Assembly (NCBI GenBank): GCA_903813345.2
Contig: CAIIXF020000007.1
Coordinates: 34,130,538 to 34,194,537, forward strand
Source: Owenia fusiformis
Taxonomy: Eukaryota > Annelida > Polychaeta > Sabellida > Oweniidae
DNA length: 64,000 nucleotides
Reading direction: 5' to 3'
The notes below the pieces were generated by a model, which searched no databases, was not told the DNA's origin, and saw nothing but the letters and a program-made list of their open reading frames with translations. Shown here piece after piece: positions 53,926-64,000 of the stretch (positions within the stretch are counted from its first letter, which is position 1; each line of letters begins with the position of its first letter). The position numbers and the translations under genes were made by a program.

Positions 53926-56900
53926 ATTTGGAACACTACCCCCAGGTATGAAGATAAGAACAAAAAGCCCCATAGCGCAAATTACATGGTTGCATGTTTT
54001 CAACAAAAAAACAAATTTGAGCACACTAACACTCATATAATTCTAGCCAGCGTGGTGACACACACGAGCAGGCAACAAGGTTGACACAGCGTAATTAGCC
54101 GTTTAAGTGCGCTTAGATGAACTGCTTTTGTTGAAAACGTATGAGCATGTAATTTGCAACATATGGGCTCATTGTTCTTTTTCGTGATATCTGGGGGAAT
54201 ATTTATTATATATTATGCATTGCACTAATCCGCGGGCAGTTCAAAAATGCACAGTACAGTTACAGTTTTAAATTTAAAGCTTGTCTGAACAAACACTTCT
54301 GTAAATCTGTAAATTTTCTTCTTAGTTGACTTAAGGTACCTGCATGAACTAGTGAATACTTTCAAATACTGTATATGACAAATACATGTATATTACATGT
54401 GTCACACTCATTAGACTGACTATGTAACTAATTTTACTATAATAGTAGTTTAAAACATCACAAACCTGTTTAATATATGTGTTTTTTATCCTAAAGATGA
54501 TGCCTTAATTATCTGATTTTAAATCCATTTGAAAGCAGTCTGCCCTTTGCACCATGGTTCTTTTGTTTCATTTGCCATGGTCAAGACATTGTACTATTTC
54601 ATAAACTACAGTATATTTTTCAGTAAACATCCTCTGATTCCTCCAATATCTATACAATTGTATCACTATCAATTTTGTATCATTTCAAACTGAGAACAAT
54701 AATCTGAAATTGTTACAGAAAGTCAGGAAATACAGCTTTATATGATGTCTAATATTTACTTGTTTTATTCATTCCATTCTTTCACTGCCTTTCATTTAGT
54801 TGTTATAATGAGCCATATGTTCTACAATAAATGCACTAACCATAAGTATGTGGCTAATATGATATAATATTGATGAGCAATGTCATTTATAGATTCTACT
54901 TCTCTCTGGATATAATTTCTTAATTGTCATTATTTCCCTTAACTAAAGAGCATTAGGCATGAACATGACAAAATCTCACCAATAAGAAAGTGTAAAGATA
55001 AGGAAAAAGAATTTTAAAAAGAATTTAGTTAAGAATTTTTATACATTCATATTGCCTTTATTCAGAAATACCAAGACAAGATGAAGATAAGGTAGCATGA
55101 ATGTAACTGTAGATTTCATTCAAGAGAAAATGCAGTAGGAATTCTTTTCCAGAGTTCTGTAGTTCTGCAGTATCATGATGTTGTGTAATCCTCACAATAT
55201 ACAGTAAAATCTGTCTCAAGCAAACACACCAGCAGTATATACATTAAGACTGGTGTTGATTTGTGATAACTTCTAAAATACTCAAGAAGATAGTAGATCT
55301 GTAAAAATCAATCTACCAACTATCAATAATACTGTAACTATCAAGTAGTATCCAAGACATATGTAAACTTGCAGTTTAACTGTAATTTGTTAACTGCGCA
55401 AGCTTTTGCAAAGATATGACAATGACGTATTCCATTTAAAATCAACCAGACTGTCCACATGCATTACAGCATATATTAGAAGGATTTTAATGGTTGTTAT
55501 TGGAAGCCAAAGAAAAGGACCTTACCTTATGTTAGTAAAATCTATCTTACATTATTAAGTTACTGTTTTCCCAAAAATTATTAAAAAGAATCAAAATGAA
55601 CTAACATCTAACAATGGCTGATTCATGATTTTTATATTGCTTTATACTTGCACTGCTGTTATTTGGTGATCAGTTGGTGATCTGAAAATTTGTCAAATAG
55701 AGAGCCTTTTTAAGTCAAAATCAGTTTTTCTACAAAAAAGTGCTAATAAATCGGTAAAATCAGTTGGCGAGGTCAGAGACAAATCACACAAAAAGTATTT
55801 ACTCACTTTTATAAGTCTGACAGCGAGTATACATGGAAACGTTCAATCTTGAGAGGAAATTGACATGGAAAAATGCTCAAAAATGAGGTCTTTGAATGAA
55901 ACCTCTGGGAGGGGGGGGGGGGGTAACCAGTAGATAATGAGAACTGTTACTAGATCATCATAAATGATATATACATTATGTTGTAAAATTATTAAAATTC
56001 ACAATTCAGAAGAGATGCTTTTAGCAATGTCTCTAACATATTCTTATTTGTGGAATGAGATTCTAAATTAGAATTAGGAGCCTGATTGGAATGTGGAGAT
56101 TGCTGTAAAGCATTCCTATTGGAATTATTTTGATTCATAGAATTTGTCTGCTTTTCGAATGAGATTTGTGGGGAATTAACAAATTCTATTGGAAGAATTG
56201 TTAATGCCAGCACACTTTCATTCCTAGAATTTATATTGAAAATAAGCGATCCCAAGATACATCTTTACATTATTCACACAAAGCTAGGCATGGTATATCA
56301 AATTTAAGCAAATCAGAAGATAGTATTTAAGATAATAGTTTCCCGGACATAATTCATCATTTTGCCTGAACATTCAAATTCACAAAACATGCTGCCATTT
56401 TTGAACAAAAATGAAACAAAATGATTATGTATTTGCGACACTCATATATTAATCAATTAAGAGATGCTCCTTAAATACTTTTTTATGTCAGAATTTTACT
56501 CTAGTTCAAATATATAATTAATTTTTGATAATACTGAAAATTAAAAAAGTTATTAAAGGAAAAGTGACCCTTGAACAATTCTGTCTTGGCTACATTTTAA
56601 GATTTAGTGAAAACTGTAAAAAGTATAATATGAATAACAAAGTAGGTGCTTATACAGGTCAAAATGTCAAAAGTCAGACCTTGCAAATCTTGCAAAAAGG
56701 TTTCTGGTTCAACTTCTATCTTTTGCAAGTGTGAAAAGAATATAAGCACATGACTCAATGAATTGTGGGTAATTTAATGCACTCATGTTTTGTATCCTAG
56801 CCTATGAATTTGATCTACCACCCTTATTCAGATTTGATACAAGACATTCAACATTAAAATCATCAACAATTCTTTGATCTACAATGTAATTGACTTTTTG

Positions 56901-56999
56901 GGTGGTGATCATCAAACATTGCAACATTCAAGCACTGTTTTTTCTAATATCAATCTGCACTTGAATAAATACATAGTAACATTTATAACATACCTATGA
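53926..56999. other. Non-coding, nothing recognised
   Basis: AT-rich. A G13 run (55911-55923) is the only striking feature. A repetitive minus-strand frame rich in Asn and Ser at 55992-56255 looks like a by-product of ATTCCAAT-type words rather than a gene. Confidence 0.5.
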
Positions 57000-57239
57000 C
57001 GATGTATAGTGCAAAGTGTACATAAGACAGCGGGCCAATATAAGTTTTGAAAAGCCCGCGCCCGCTAACTTTCTTATTGGTCAAGGCACTGACGTCATAA
57101 CCAATCAATCGAAGATAAAACTGCGCGAGCAATTTTTCTAAACTCATTTCAATCATTTTCAAACCATTTGTTTGTCAATTCTATAAGAAAACGGTACTCT
57201 CTGACCAGTCTACATCACCATAGGTGTGTTATAAATCGT

Positions 57240-57352
57240 TTATGTCACTATCGTTGCACATATGCCCTCGGTTCTCAGAGATCAATGTCCCTCCCAAGGT
57301 CGGGCCATATATCACTGAGACCTCGGGCATATATGCCACGATAGTGACATAA
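57240..57352. repeat. Long imperfect hairpin (fold-back repeat)
   Basis: The arms TTATGTCACTATCGT and ACGATAGTGACATAA pair exactly. Pairing continues with small mismatches through CATATGCCCTCGG and CCTCGGGCATATATG to TCTCAGAGAT and ATCACTGAGA, roughly 44 bp per arm. This is a compact MITE or the end of a larger element. Confidence 0.8.
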
Positions 57353-57679
57353 CCTCTAAATATTATATGGCTTCACTTTGACCTAGCTATTAACAAGGGT
57401 GATGACAAGAGAAACAAATCCCGATCATTCAATTTGCAAATTGTGTTGTTCAAGGTCTGCAAATGTTTCATTATTTAATTTGAGCATTAACCAAACATGA
57501 TAGCCTTTTCATAATCAATAATGAGAGACATATTTCAGTGTTCTCCCCAGGTCTTTTCACAATTCGTGACAATACTCTTTTCATGATTTTGTTAAGAATT
57601 GATCAATATTGCTATTTTAAGCAAGAGCCAGCTTGTTTCAAGAAGGTGCAAGCTTATATCAAGAAAGTGCAAGCTTATT

Positions 57680-57880
57680 TATTCGAATAGCTCAGCAGAA
57701 GCGCATGTGCCTCTTATGCAATAGGTGCCAGATTCAATCCCCAGTTCAGGCAAGACCTAAATTGCCTGTTTGAGTAAAGTACTACAGGGTGTTTGACTGA
57801 GTGGTCCACGACTCGTAAAAAGGCCGTGGTGTGTACTTGTGTGTCTATGCATGAGTGCACATAAGAGAAATTATAACTTG
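57680..57880 (+). mobile_element. tRNA-derived SINE candidate
   Basis: A box TAGCTCAGCAG (57688-57698) fits the RNA polymerase III consensus, and a degenerate B box AGATTCAATCC (57730-57740) follows at tRNA spacing. After the tRNA-like head comes a non-tRNA body with GTGGTCCACGACTCG and GCCGTGGTGTG. No functional tRNA cloverleaf or CCA-adjacent stem is evident, so it is a SINE rather than a tRNA gene. Confidence 0.6.
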
Positions 57881-59847
57881 ACTTAAACATAGGTTTAAAT
57901 CGAGAAAATAAAAAACTCGTATCCAGGAAGTTCATCTATTTTGTTATATTGACTTTCCATCAAAGTAACTAGTTGAGGAACAGTGACAAAGGAGAGGATA
58001 AGAAAAGAGGGCTCTCACAGAGAAATATGTTGGTCATGGTAAATCATATCTATTTTTGAATTCCTCCATGACATAATTTAATAATAATATATATTTTGGC
58101 TGTTGCTGCACTTGGCAATAGGTAGTGACTGAAGCTTGATAGATTGGTGCTGCACCTGTCTCAATGCCAGTGAGAGCCATATAAGTAATCATGTTAGCAC
58201 CTTGTATCAACCTCTGGTGGCCAAATTAACACAACTGGTTAATGAAATTCTATACTAAACTCAATTTGTATGGAAACTGTTTTTCAATAGACATTCATAG
58301 AAATTGTCTAAGATTGCTTTAGATTACTGTATATAAGCATTGCATTTTCAAAGGAGAGAAATAAAAATGAATGAAAGGAGATCTTAATTTCACAATCATA
58401 CTTTGCCTTATTTATTCATTTTGCACCGAGAACACAGAATCTGAAAATAATTTCGAGTCAAGAAGCAGAAGCTGAATTCTTTTCTAGGCATTGTATCACT
58501 TTTACTACAACAGCACATTTATCTTTTTCTTTTGCTTCATCAATTCCAGAAGCAAATATAGAAACCAAGTTCGCAATTATGAAAGTGAAACTAGTTGTTA
58601 GAGATGTTAATGCCAAGTACCAGTCATAAAAAACAGGGACTATAACAAAGTAACAGAAGGCAAAATGTCGAACACCAACCACTGAATGCCAAACACAATC
58701 CACATAAAAAGCTGGAGACCATAACAATGACAGAAATGATGAGACCATTGATACTAACACGGGCTTTCATATATTCTAGTTGAAAGCCCATGATACTAAT
58801 AATTAAGCTTCAGGTATCACCATTTGGCAAGTGGATAAAAATGAAATATATTAAAAAATGATATCAAGGGGTATTTGATAGAAAACCTTGGTGCTTGTAA
58901 GTTTTATGCAAGAAGCACGCAAAAATGTTAATAATTCTAATTACCCTGGCCTAAGTACAGTTCATAAGTACAGTTCATATATATGTACTGCATATTAGTA
59001 TTTGGAAACTCCAATCAACTTGCAACAATGATGTAGATGATGACACTTGTGTTAATAAAATTAATATCTCAATTAGAGCAATTTATATACCAGATGTCTA
59101 AACACTCGGAAACAAACCTCTAAATACACATAAATGAATACATACATGTATATCAGGTTATACCATGGTCAGAGCAATATCAGGTCCAAGTAATAAATCA
59201 CATATTCGGGATCAAGACTGATATTGGGACAAACTGGGATCAGAACATCAATTTGCATGAAAATTCAAATTGCTCATTGCAGTTCTTAAGACTCCAGTGT
59301 GACATACCCTGCACGCAGTCTAGATGTAAACAAAGACGAACCTCTCTTTTAGAAGCATAGTCGAACATGCAAAGGGTAACAAAGACCTGGGCATTTGAAG
59401 AAATGTTTTTACCTGTTTCCTTTTTTGTTAAACTCTAAACATGCACATTTAACAATGGGAAATATTTTGTACCAAAATACTATAATAATATAGTATATGG
59501 GTTTGATGAGAATGATGACAGGCTTGACATGAGTCATAATGGTGAGGTATGTTTTATCACATACATATAAATCAAAATCCTAGATGTTTTATCCATGGCA
59601 TAAATCATTAATAAGTACCATTGACACAATAAACGTAATGGTAAATTACAAGTCAATGGATCAACAGCGATGTCTGGATATCAAGGTACAAAAATACATG
59701 CCTGTTCTAAATACAGATTCAACTGCAACAACAGCTTTTAAATAAAAGGATTAAACCAACACATTATTTAAATCTACTGTGTTTAACTGCCCCTTTTAAT
59801 TTTAATGAGGGATATATGTTGTCCTTAAGTATTATATTAACATGCAA
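57881..59847. other. Non-coding, nothing recognised
   Basis: At 58640-58740 there is a fragment (GGCAAAATGTCGAACACCAACC, GGAGACCATAACAATG) related to the ends of the repeat at 29489-31512. No gene is visible. Confidence 0.45.
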
Positions 59848-59985
59848 AATGTCACCACCTGCCATTTGTTACAGACACTTAACTGTGAATGCCAAAGGCC
59901 AACCTCCAAGCACCATTCATAAAATCAAATAAAACATTAGAGACTATATAAAATTATGCCACCACTTGTGGTAGTGATCTAAAAA
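59848..59985. repeat. Short relative of the 29.5-kb repeat
   Basis: Starts AATGTCACCACCTGCCATT, carries TTACAGACACTTAACTG and GGCCAACCTCCAAGCACC, and ends near GCCACCACTTGTGGTAGTGA. It has the outer parts of the 29489-31512 repeat but none of its central satellite. Confidence 0.65.
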
Positions 59986-61532
59986 TCATAAAATTGAATT
60001 GTAAGTGAGATGTTGTTGATATATATCTGGCATGAGGGACAATAATGAATATAAAAATGTCTATATTACCAATATCTTACATCCATCAATTATCTTATGA
60101 AAGATTATGATTACAGGAAAAAGATAATAAAGAAGCAATAAATTTGAATGATGTTTGTTTTAGCGCCTATTGCTATAAGGAGAATGTACAAGGATTACTT
60201 GCATAAAGCAAACATGTCTTTGTCAGTGCTACCTGCCTTTAAAAGTATGTTTTAAGATTAATTATAACACTTTATTGTAAAATATTTCATTCCAAAATAG
60301 CTGCTAGTTCCTGATGAACATGTACTGCCCAGAGACTTGACAAAATAATGACATGTCTCAAAGGAAAACTGACAAGACTTACAGTAAATTTCTTATTGTG
60401 TATTTGTTCATTGAGTTTACGCAGGTCTGCTCTTATGACATTTGAGCAAACAAAAAACTAAATGATCAATAATCAGTAAACATCACATTACCATATTAGA
60501 AATATGAGTTAATATCAGCAAAGATGAAGAACAAAAACTGATGCATTTGAGACACTTATTATTAATCTTACATACCTAGCTCTCAACATTGTGTCCTCTA
60601 ATCTGAATTATACGTAGAGAGGTCAGCGACTTTGTAATATAATAGAAGAAACAGAATAGACACTCTGACTTTCAAGTGAGCATAAAAAAGACTTAATTCC
60701 ATGCCACAAAGATCTATAAAATAAACCCCTTTCTAGTCCTTTCTCGTGTACCCTTACTATTTGTTTCACTTATTTCTTAAAAGAGAGCTTTGTTACATTT
60801 GAACTTGTCTCTATGCTCAGGTATTTCTCTTGCAGAAATATATACTCAGCAACTAGTTATTTGATAAGTGTACAAAGTTAATAGTAATTTAAAAAATGAA
60901 CGAATATCTACAATGATTGACAATCCTGTACATCAGCTACAGTAGTTCAGAATAATACCAGGATTTTTGAGAGATTTAGTATTTTCTGTCAGTTGAGAAG
61001 ATTGGCTTTTCATTGCAGACAAGTAATATTTCTCAAGAACACGAACCTTTCAAACAGAATGCTATCAATTACCCTTTAAGCAATATTTCATACACATACA
61101 TGTTCGTATTGACAAACAGAATGAAAAAACTGGAATTAAAATTAGATAAAAGATTAAATTTATTGGATTAATTTCAAAAAATGTTTTTCTATATTTCATT
61201 CTGAGGCAAATCTTCTAATTGATTTGCTCAGCTTGACAGAGTAAATATTTTTTGATAATTTATCAGCATTTGTATTAGTTTTATCTCTAGAGATCAATAT
61301 CAAATCTTTACTATGGCTTCTAATAAATTAATACATCACATGTAAATTACAATAACCATTCATTTACACCTGTTACTTCAACAAAGGGATAGTTTCACAG
61401 AGCAAAACTTAATTGCATTTGCTGACAATAACACAGCAAAACAAATACTGTACCAATATGCCTATATTAAAAATGCTTTTTATAATATGTTTTTATTTTC
61501 AGCGTTTCAGAATGGAATGGGAATTCATAGAT
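59986..61532. other. Non-coding, nothing recognised
   Basis: AT-rich sequence without exon, RNA gene or clear repeat. Confidence 0.45.
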
Positions 61533-61998
61533 AACTAGACAACAGCAACGCCAAAGCGTAGCAAATCCCATCAAACATTTTTACAAACAAAGTATATAGC
61601 AAAAATGGCAGCCATTTTTCAAATTGACCACCTTCTACTGCAAGTGTCATTAGACAGTGTGTCATGCTTATAGTATTCACATACCAAATATGAACAAAAT
61701 CGCTTCGCTACTTTTCGAGTTACAGCAAAAATCGTAAAATAGTGAGGAAAAGCCGCCATTTTTCAAGATTACTGTCATGTCTTCTTTAAGATCTACATTT
61801 CTAGCTTTATTAATGTCCTATACTTTTTTTACATTTAAAACATATTGCTATTACAGTTTTACATATTGTACTCCATAGGGTATATGTTTACAAAAAAAAT
61901 ATGAACAAAATCAGGCCAACAGTATTTGAGTTAAATTGCCTGGACGGACGGACAGAGTCGTTCTCTATATCCCTCCCAACTTCGTTCGATGGGATAAT
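61533..61998. repeat. Interspersed host repeat, copy 3 (short)
   Basis: A shorter copy of the family at 2336-3703 and 46587-47824: start AACTAGACAACAGCAACGCC, one or two gene-like modules, a reduced GGACGGAC tract and the same TTCGTTCGATGGGATAA end. The variation in module number shows the interior expands and contracts. Confidence 0.85.
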
Positions 61999-62789
61999 AA
62001 GTGTAGAGGCAACTCATAACTTACTATGAAACACAGTCTGGGTCTCTTTATAATTTTGACATCAGTATTCAACATACCATATTTTCATTAATGCATAATT
62101 ATTATTAGAAAATAGCTTTAGCTGCATTTACAGGGTGGGCCACTGCCACATTTTGTAAAATGGACATAAAATTGTGACCATTGAGAATACACCAATACAT
62201 CTTGATAGAATGAAAAAACAGATGAATAAAATTTAAATATGACTTAAAACCTATTCTGAATGACTGAGTTATCTATTACATCAGAAAACGAGGGGCCATG
62301 GGTTCTGATTACAACTCGGGTAGACTTTTTCACATTAGCCATTAGCGCAGAATTTCATTCTATGTTTTCATTCATCAAGTTACATAAGAAAATTTGATGT
62401 ATTGATTAATGAGATTACAGATTAACATGAGTATAAATAATTATCTCGCAAGTTATCACTGACTTTGATTTTATCCATTCTAACAGTTTTTTATAATACT
62501 ACTAGACAGATTATACAGGGCTGTCCTGGGACCCTATCGTTTTGACTTAAATCACAGCTGGGGTAGCAGCAATTACATTTGATATGATTTGTCAGGACTA
62601 CTGAGCATTGTTAAAATAATTCTAAAAATCGATTGCTTAAGAAATTTCAAGGTCTTTTAAGGCTTCCAAAAATAGCAAATCTCAAACACCAATAGCATCT
62701 TCAAATCGGAAGATATCCTGCACAGTCAACCAGTAATCATTGGACACACCCAACTCAATAGCCACCAAGCTAAAATTAACCTGAACATC
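61999..62789. other. Non-coding with mariner-like end
   Basis: ACAGGGTGGGCCACTGCCAC at about 62130 resembles a mariner-type terminal repeat, but I find no inverse partner. Nothing else is recognised. Confidence 0.35.
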
Positions 62790-63084
62790 ACATCAAATCT
62801 CTGTAAGTTCTCTGATAAACCAGAAACAGTTGACCACTACATGCAGGTTACGGCTCTTCATACTGGAAAGAAAGACAAGATCTCTTGTCAAAAGCACGCT
62901 GTATACTACTAGCGGAAAACACAAATCTATCCGTAGATCTACAGTTTCTAAGTGGATGTAATGCAAACCTTTTACAATCAACAACCAGGATACATAAGTC
63001 AAACTTAGAGATTTTAAAATGAGCACATATAAAACTGTAGGTTTCTCTACTGACCTGAAAGAAGTCAGCTCTAAGTTCTTCCAT
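62790..63084 (-). pseudogene. Harbinger-type transposase remnant
   Basis: One frame starts MEELRADFFQVSRETYSFIC, resembling the F-x-VSRETF-x-FLC region near the start of HARBI1-like transposases. The similarity then passes into a second frame with VVVNCFWFIREL, like the helix after the GVGRST motif. The switch and the missing catalytic part show a decayed fragment. The match is short, so the call is tentative. Confidence 0.35.
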
Positions 63085-63902
63085 TGGAATTGCGAAAAAA
63101 AGAATAAGTTAAGATCTTTATGGCTGATTTATGATGCAACGGTGTGCTTAATTACATATACTGTATAATTCCCCTTTGAAATTATATAAAATTACATAAA
63201 TTTTTGATTGTTATATTATTCTCTTTTGTTACTGGTCTGTATTGGTAGCCTATAAGATTTTTGTCAAACATTTCTTAAAAATGAAGAGATATTTCTAAAT
63301 ATGTGAATAAATCATGAAGATTGGGAGTAATGGTGTTGAACTGTTATATTCGTAACACTGGTTTAAAAGATGGTGGGTGCATATTTTAGCTATATAGGAC
63401 AATTGTGCGATAATTAGGACCATTTCCACAGTCTTTTATCTTCAGCTGTTTTTCTAATGTTACGACAACCCTAAGATAAACGCTCTACTTTACGTGGTGT
63501 AATTCAGCTTGCTTTGAGCCATCTGTGTTCAGTAAGTACAAGGATTTTTAGACTGCTGATTCCAGAGCATAACAAACAAGCACAACAAATTACGATGTGA
63601 CCAATAATTGGCATAAAGCTAGGAAGGAAAAAACCACCAACTAAACTAAAGGCCTATGTTTACAACTATGCACCTAGCAAGACATACACACTGTAATCTT
63701 AGAGACGTGGACTTCGATTTTTTTGTAAAAAATCATCTTTATACTTCCAGTTTCTTTAGCAAAGGTACCCGTTAGGAAATACACTTCAAAATGTCACACG
63801 CTTCATGCAAGTATCTCATCTAAACATATTTGAGAGTAAAATATAAATCTTTGTAGTTTAAAAAGAGTTATTTAGCAAAGAATAGGGAAAATCAAAACTC
63901 AC
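63085..63902. other. Non-coding, nothing recognised
   Basis: AT-rich sequence with no exon I can support. Confidence 0.45.
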
Positions 63903-63960
63903 CTTCTAAACAGGAAATCTGATAAAATGACGTCACCAACATCTCATCTTGCCTGAGATT
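63903..63960 (-). promoter_or_regulatory. CRE-bearing possible first exon on minus strand
   Basis: TGACGTCA (63928-63935) is a perfect CRE. On the minus strand TTTAGAAG/GTGAGT at 63903 is a consensus donor about 25 bp downstream of it. This might be a leader exon of an upstream-starting GALNT transcript or of another gene cut by the window edge. Confidence 0.25.
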
Positions 63961-64000
63961 TTGCACGAGATTTGAAAAATCCGCGAAAGTCAAATAAATG

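Noticed and set aside
55992-56255. Asn/Ser-rich minus-strand frame with a possible TTCTAG acceptor
   Set aside because: Composition reflects repeated ATTCCAAT-type words; no homology and no partner exon.
57688-57760. Functional tRNA gene
   Set aside because: The B box is degenerate and I cannot build paired acceptor and T stems; SINE head preferred.
58458-58760. 100-codon hydrophobic minus-strand frame
   Set aside because: Overlaps a fragment of the 29.5-kb repeat family and has no recognised domain or splice context.

Overview
The window is nuclear DNA of an AT-rich invertebrate animal genome. It has canonical spliceosomal exons, long introns rich in MITE-like repeats and satellites, a tRNA-headed SINE candidate, and an integrated Polinton-type virus-like element. 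I cannot assign a species. The long-range layout would suit a marine lophotrochozoan or similar invertebrate, but that is inference.

Region 1 (1-26,716, minus strand): most of a polypeptide N-acetylgalactosaminyltransferase gene of the GALNT1/GALNT13 type. Twelve consecutive coding steps, all with GT-AG borders and matching phases, run from the type II membrane anchor (26,716) to the first part of the ricin-type lectin domain (1,073). The rest of the lectin domain lies beyond position 1. One catalytic exon exists as two tandem 181-nt versions (6,233-6,413 and 6,623-6,803) that look mutually exclusive. Introns hold a 38-bp satellite, a complete hAT-type MITE, nested fold-back elements and other repeats.

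Region 2 (26,717-38,834): upstream of the start codon. It has a candidate 5'-UTR exon (36,355-36,455), a candidate promoter (about 37.66-37.72 kb) and a roughly 1.8-kb satellite dense in nuclear-receptor half-sites (29.5-31.3 kb).

Region 3 (38,835-49,844): an 11,010-bp Polinton/Maverick (adintovirus-type) element with 723-bp terminal inverted repeats and a 6-bp target duplication GAGATC. Its plus-strand genes are, in order: penton-like minor capsid protein, basic core-like protein, hexon-like major capsid protein, adenain-type maturation protease, chromodomain integrase (split by a 132-nt intron) and packaging ATPase fused to zinc fingers. One unrecognised gene with an apparent frameshift lies on the minus strand. 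No protein-primed DNA polymerase B is present, so the element has a virion-forming and integrating gene set but no replicase. A host repeat has inserted into it.

Region 4 (49,851-64,000): mostly non-coding DNA. It holds a possible signal-peptide exon next to the element, a Myb/SANT-like exon, several MITEs, a SINE, a Harbinger-like transposase remnant and a third copy of the host repeat found inside the Polinton.
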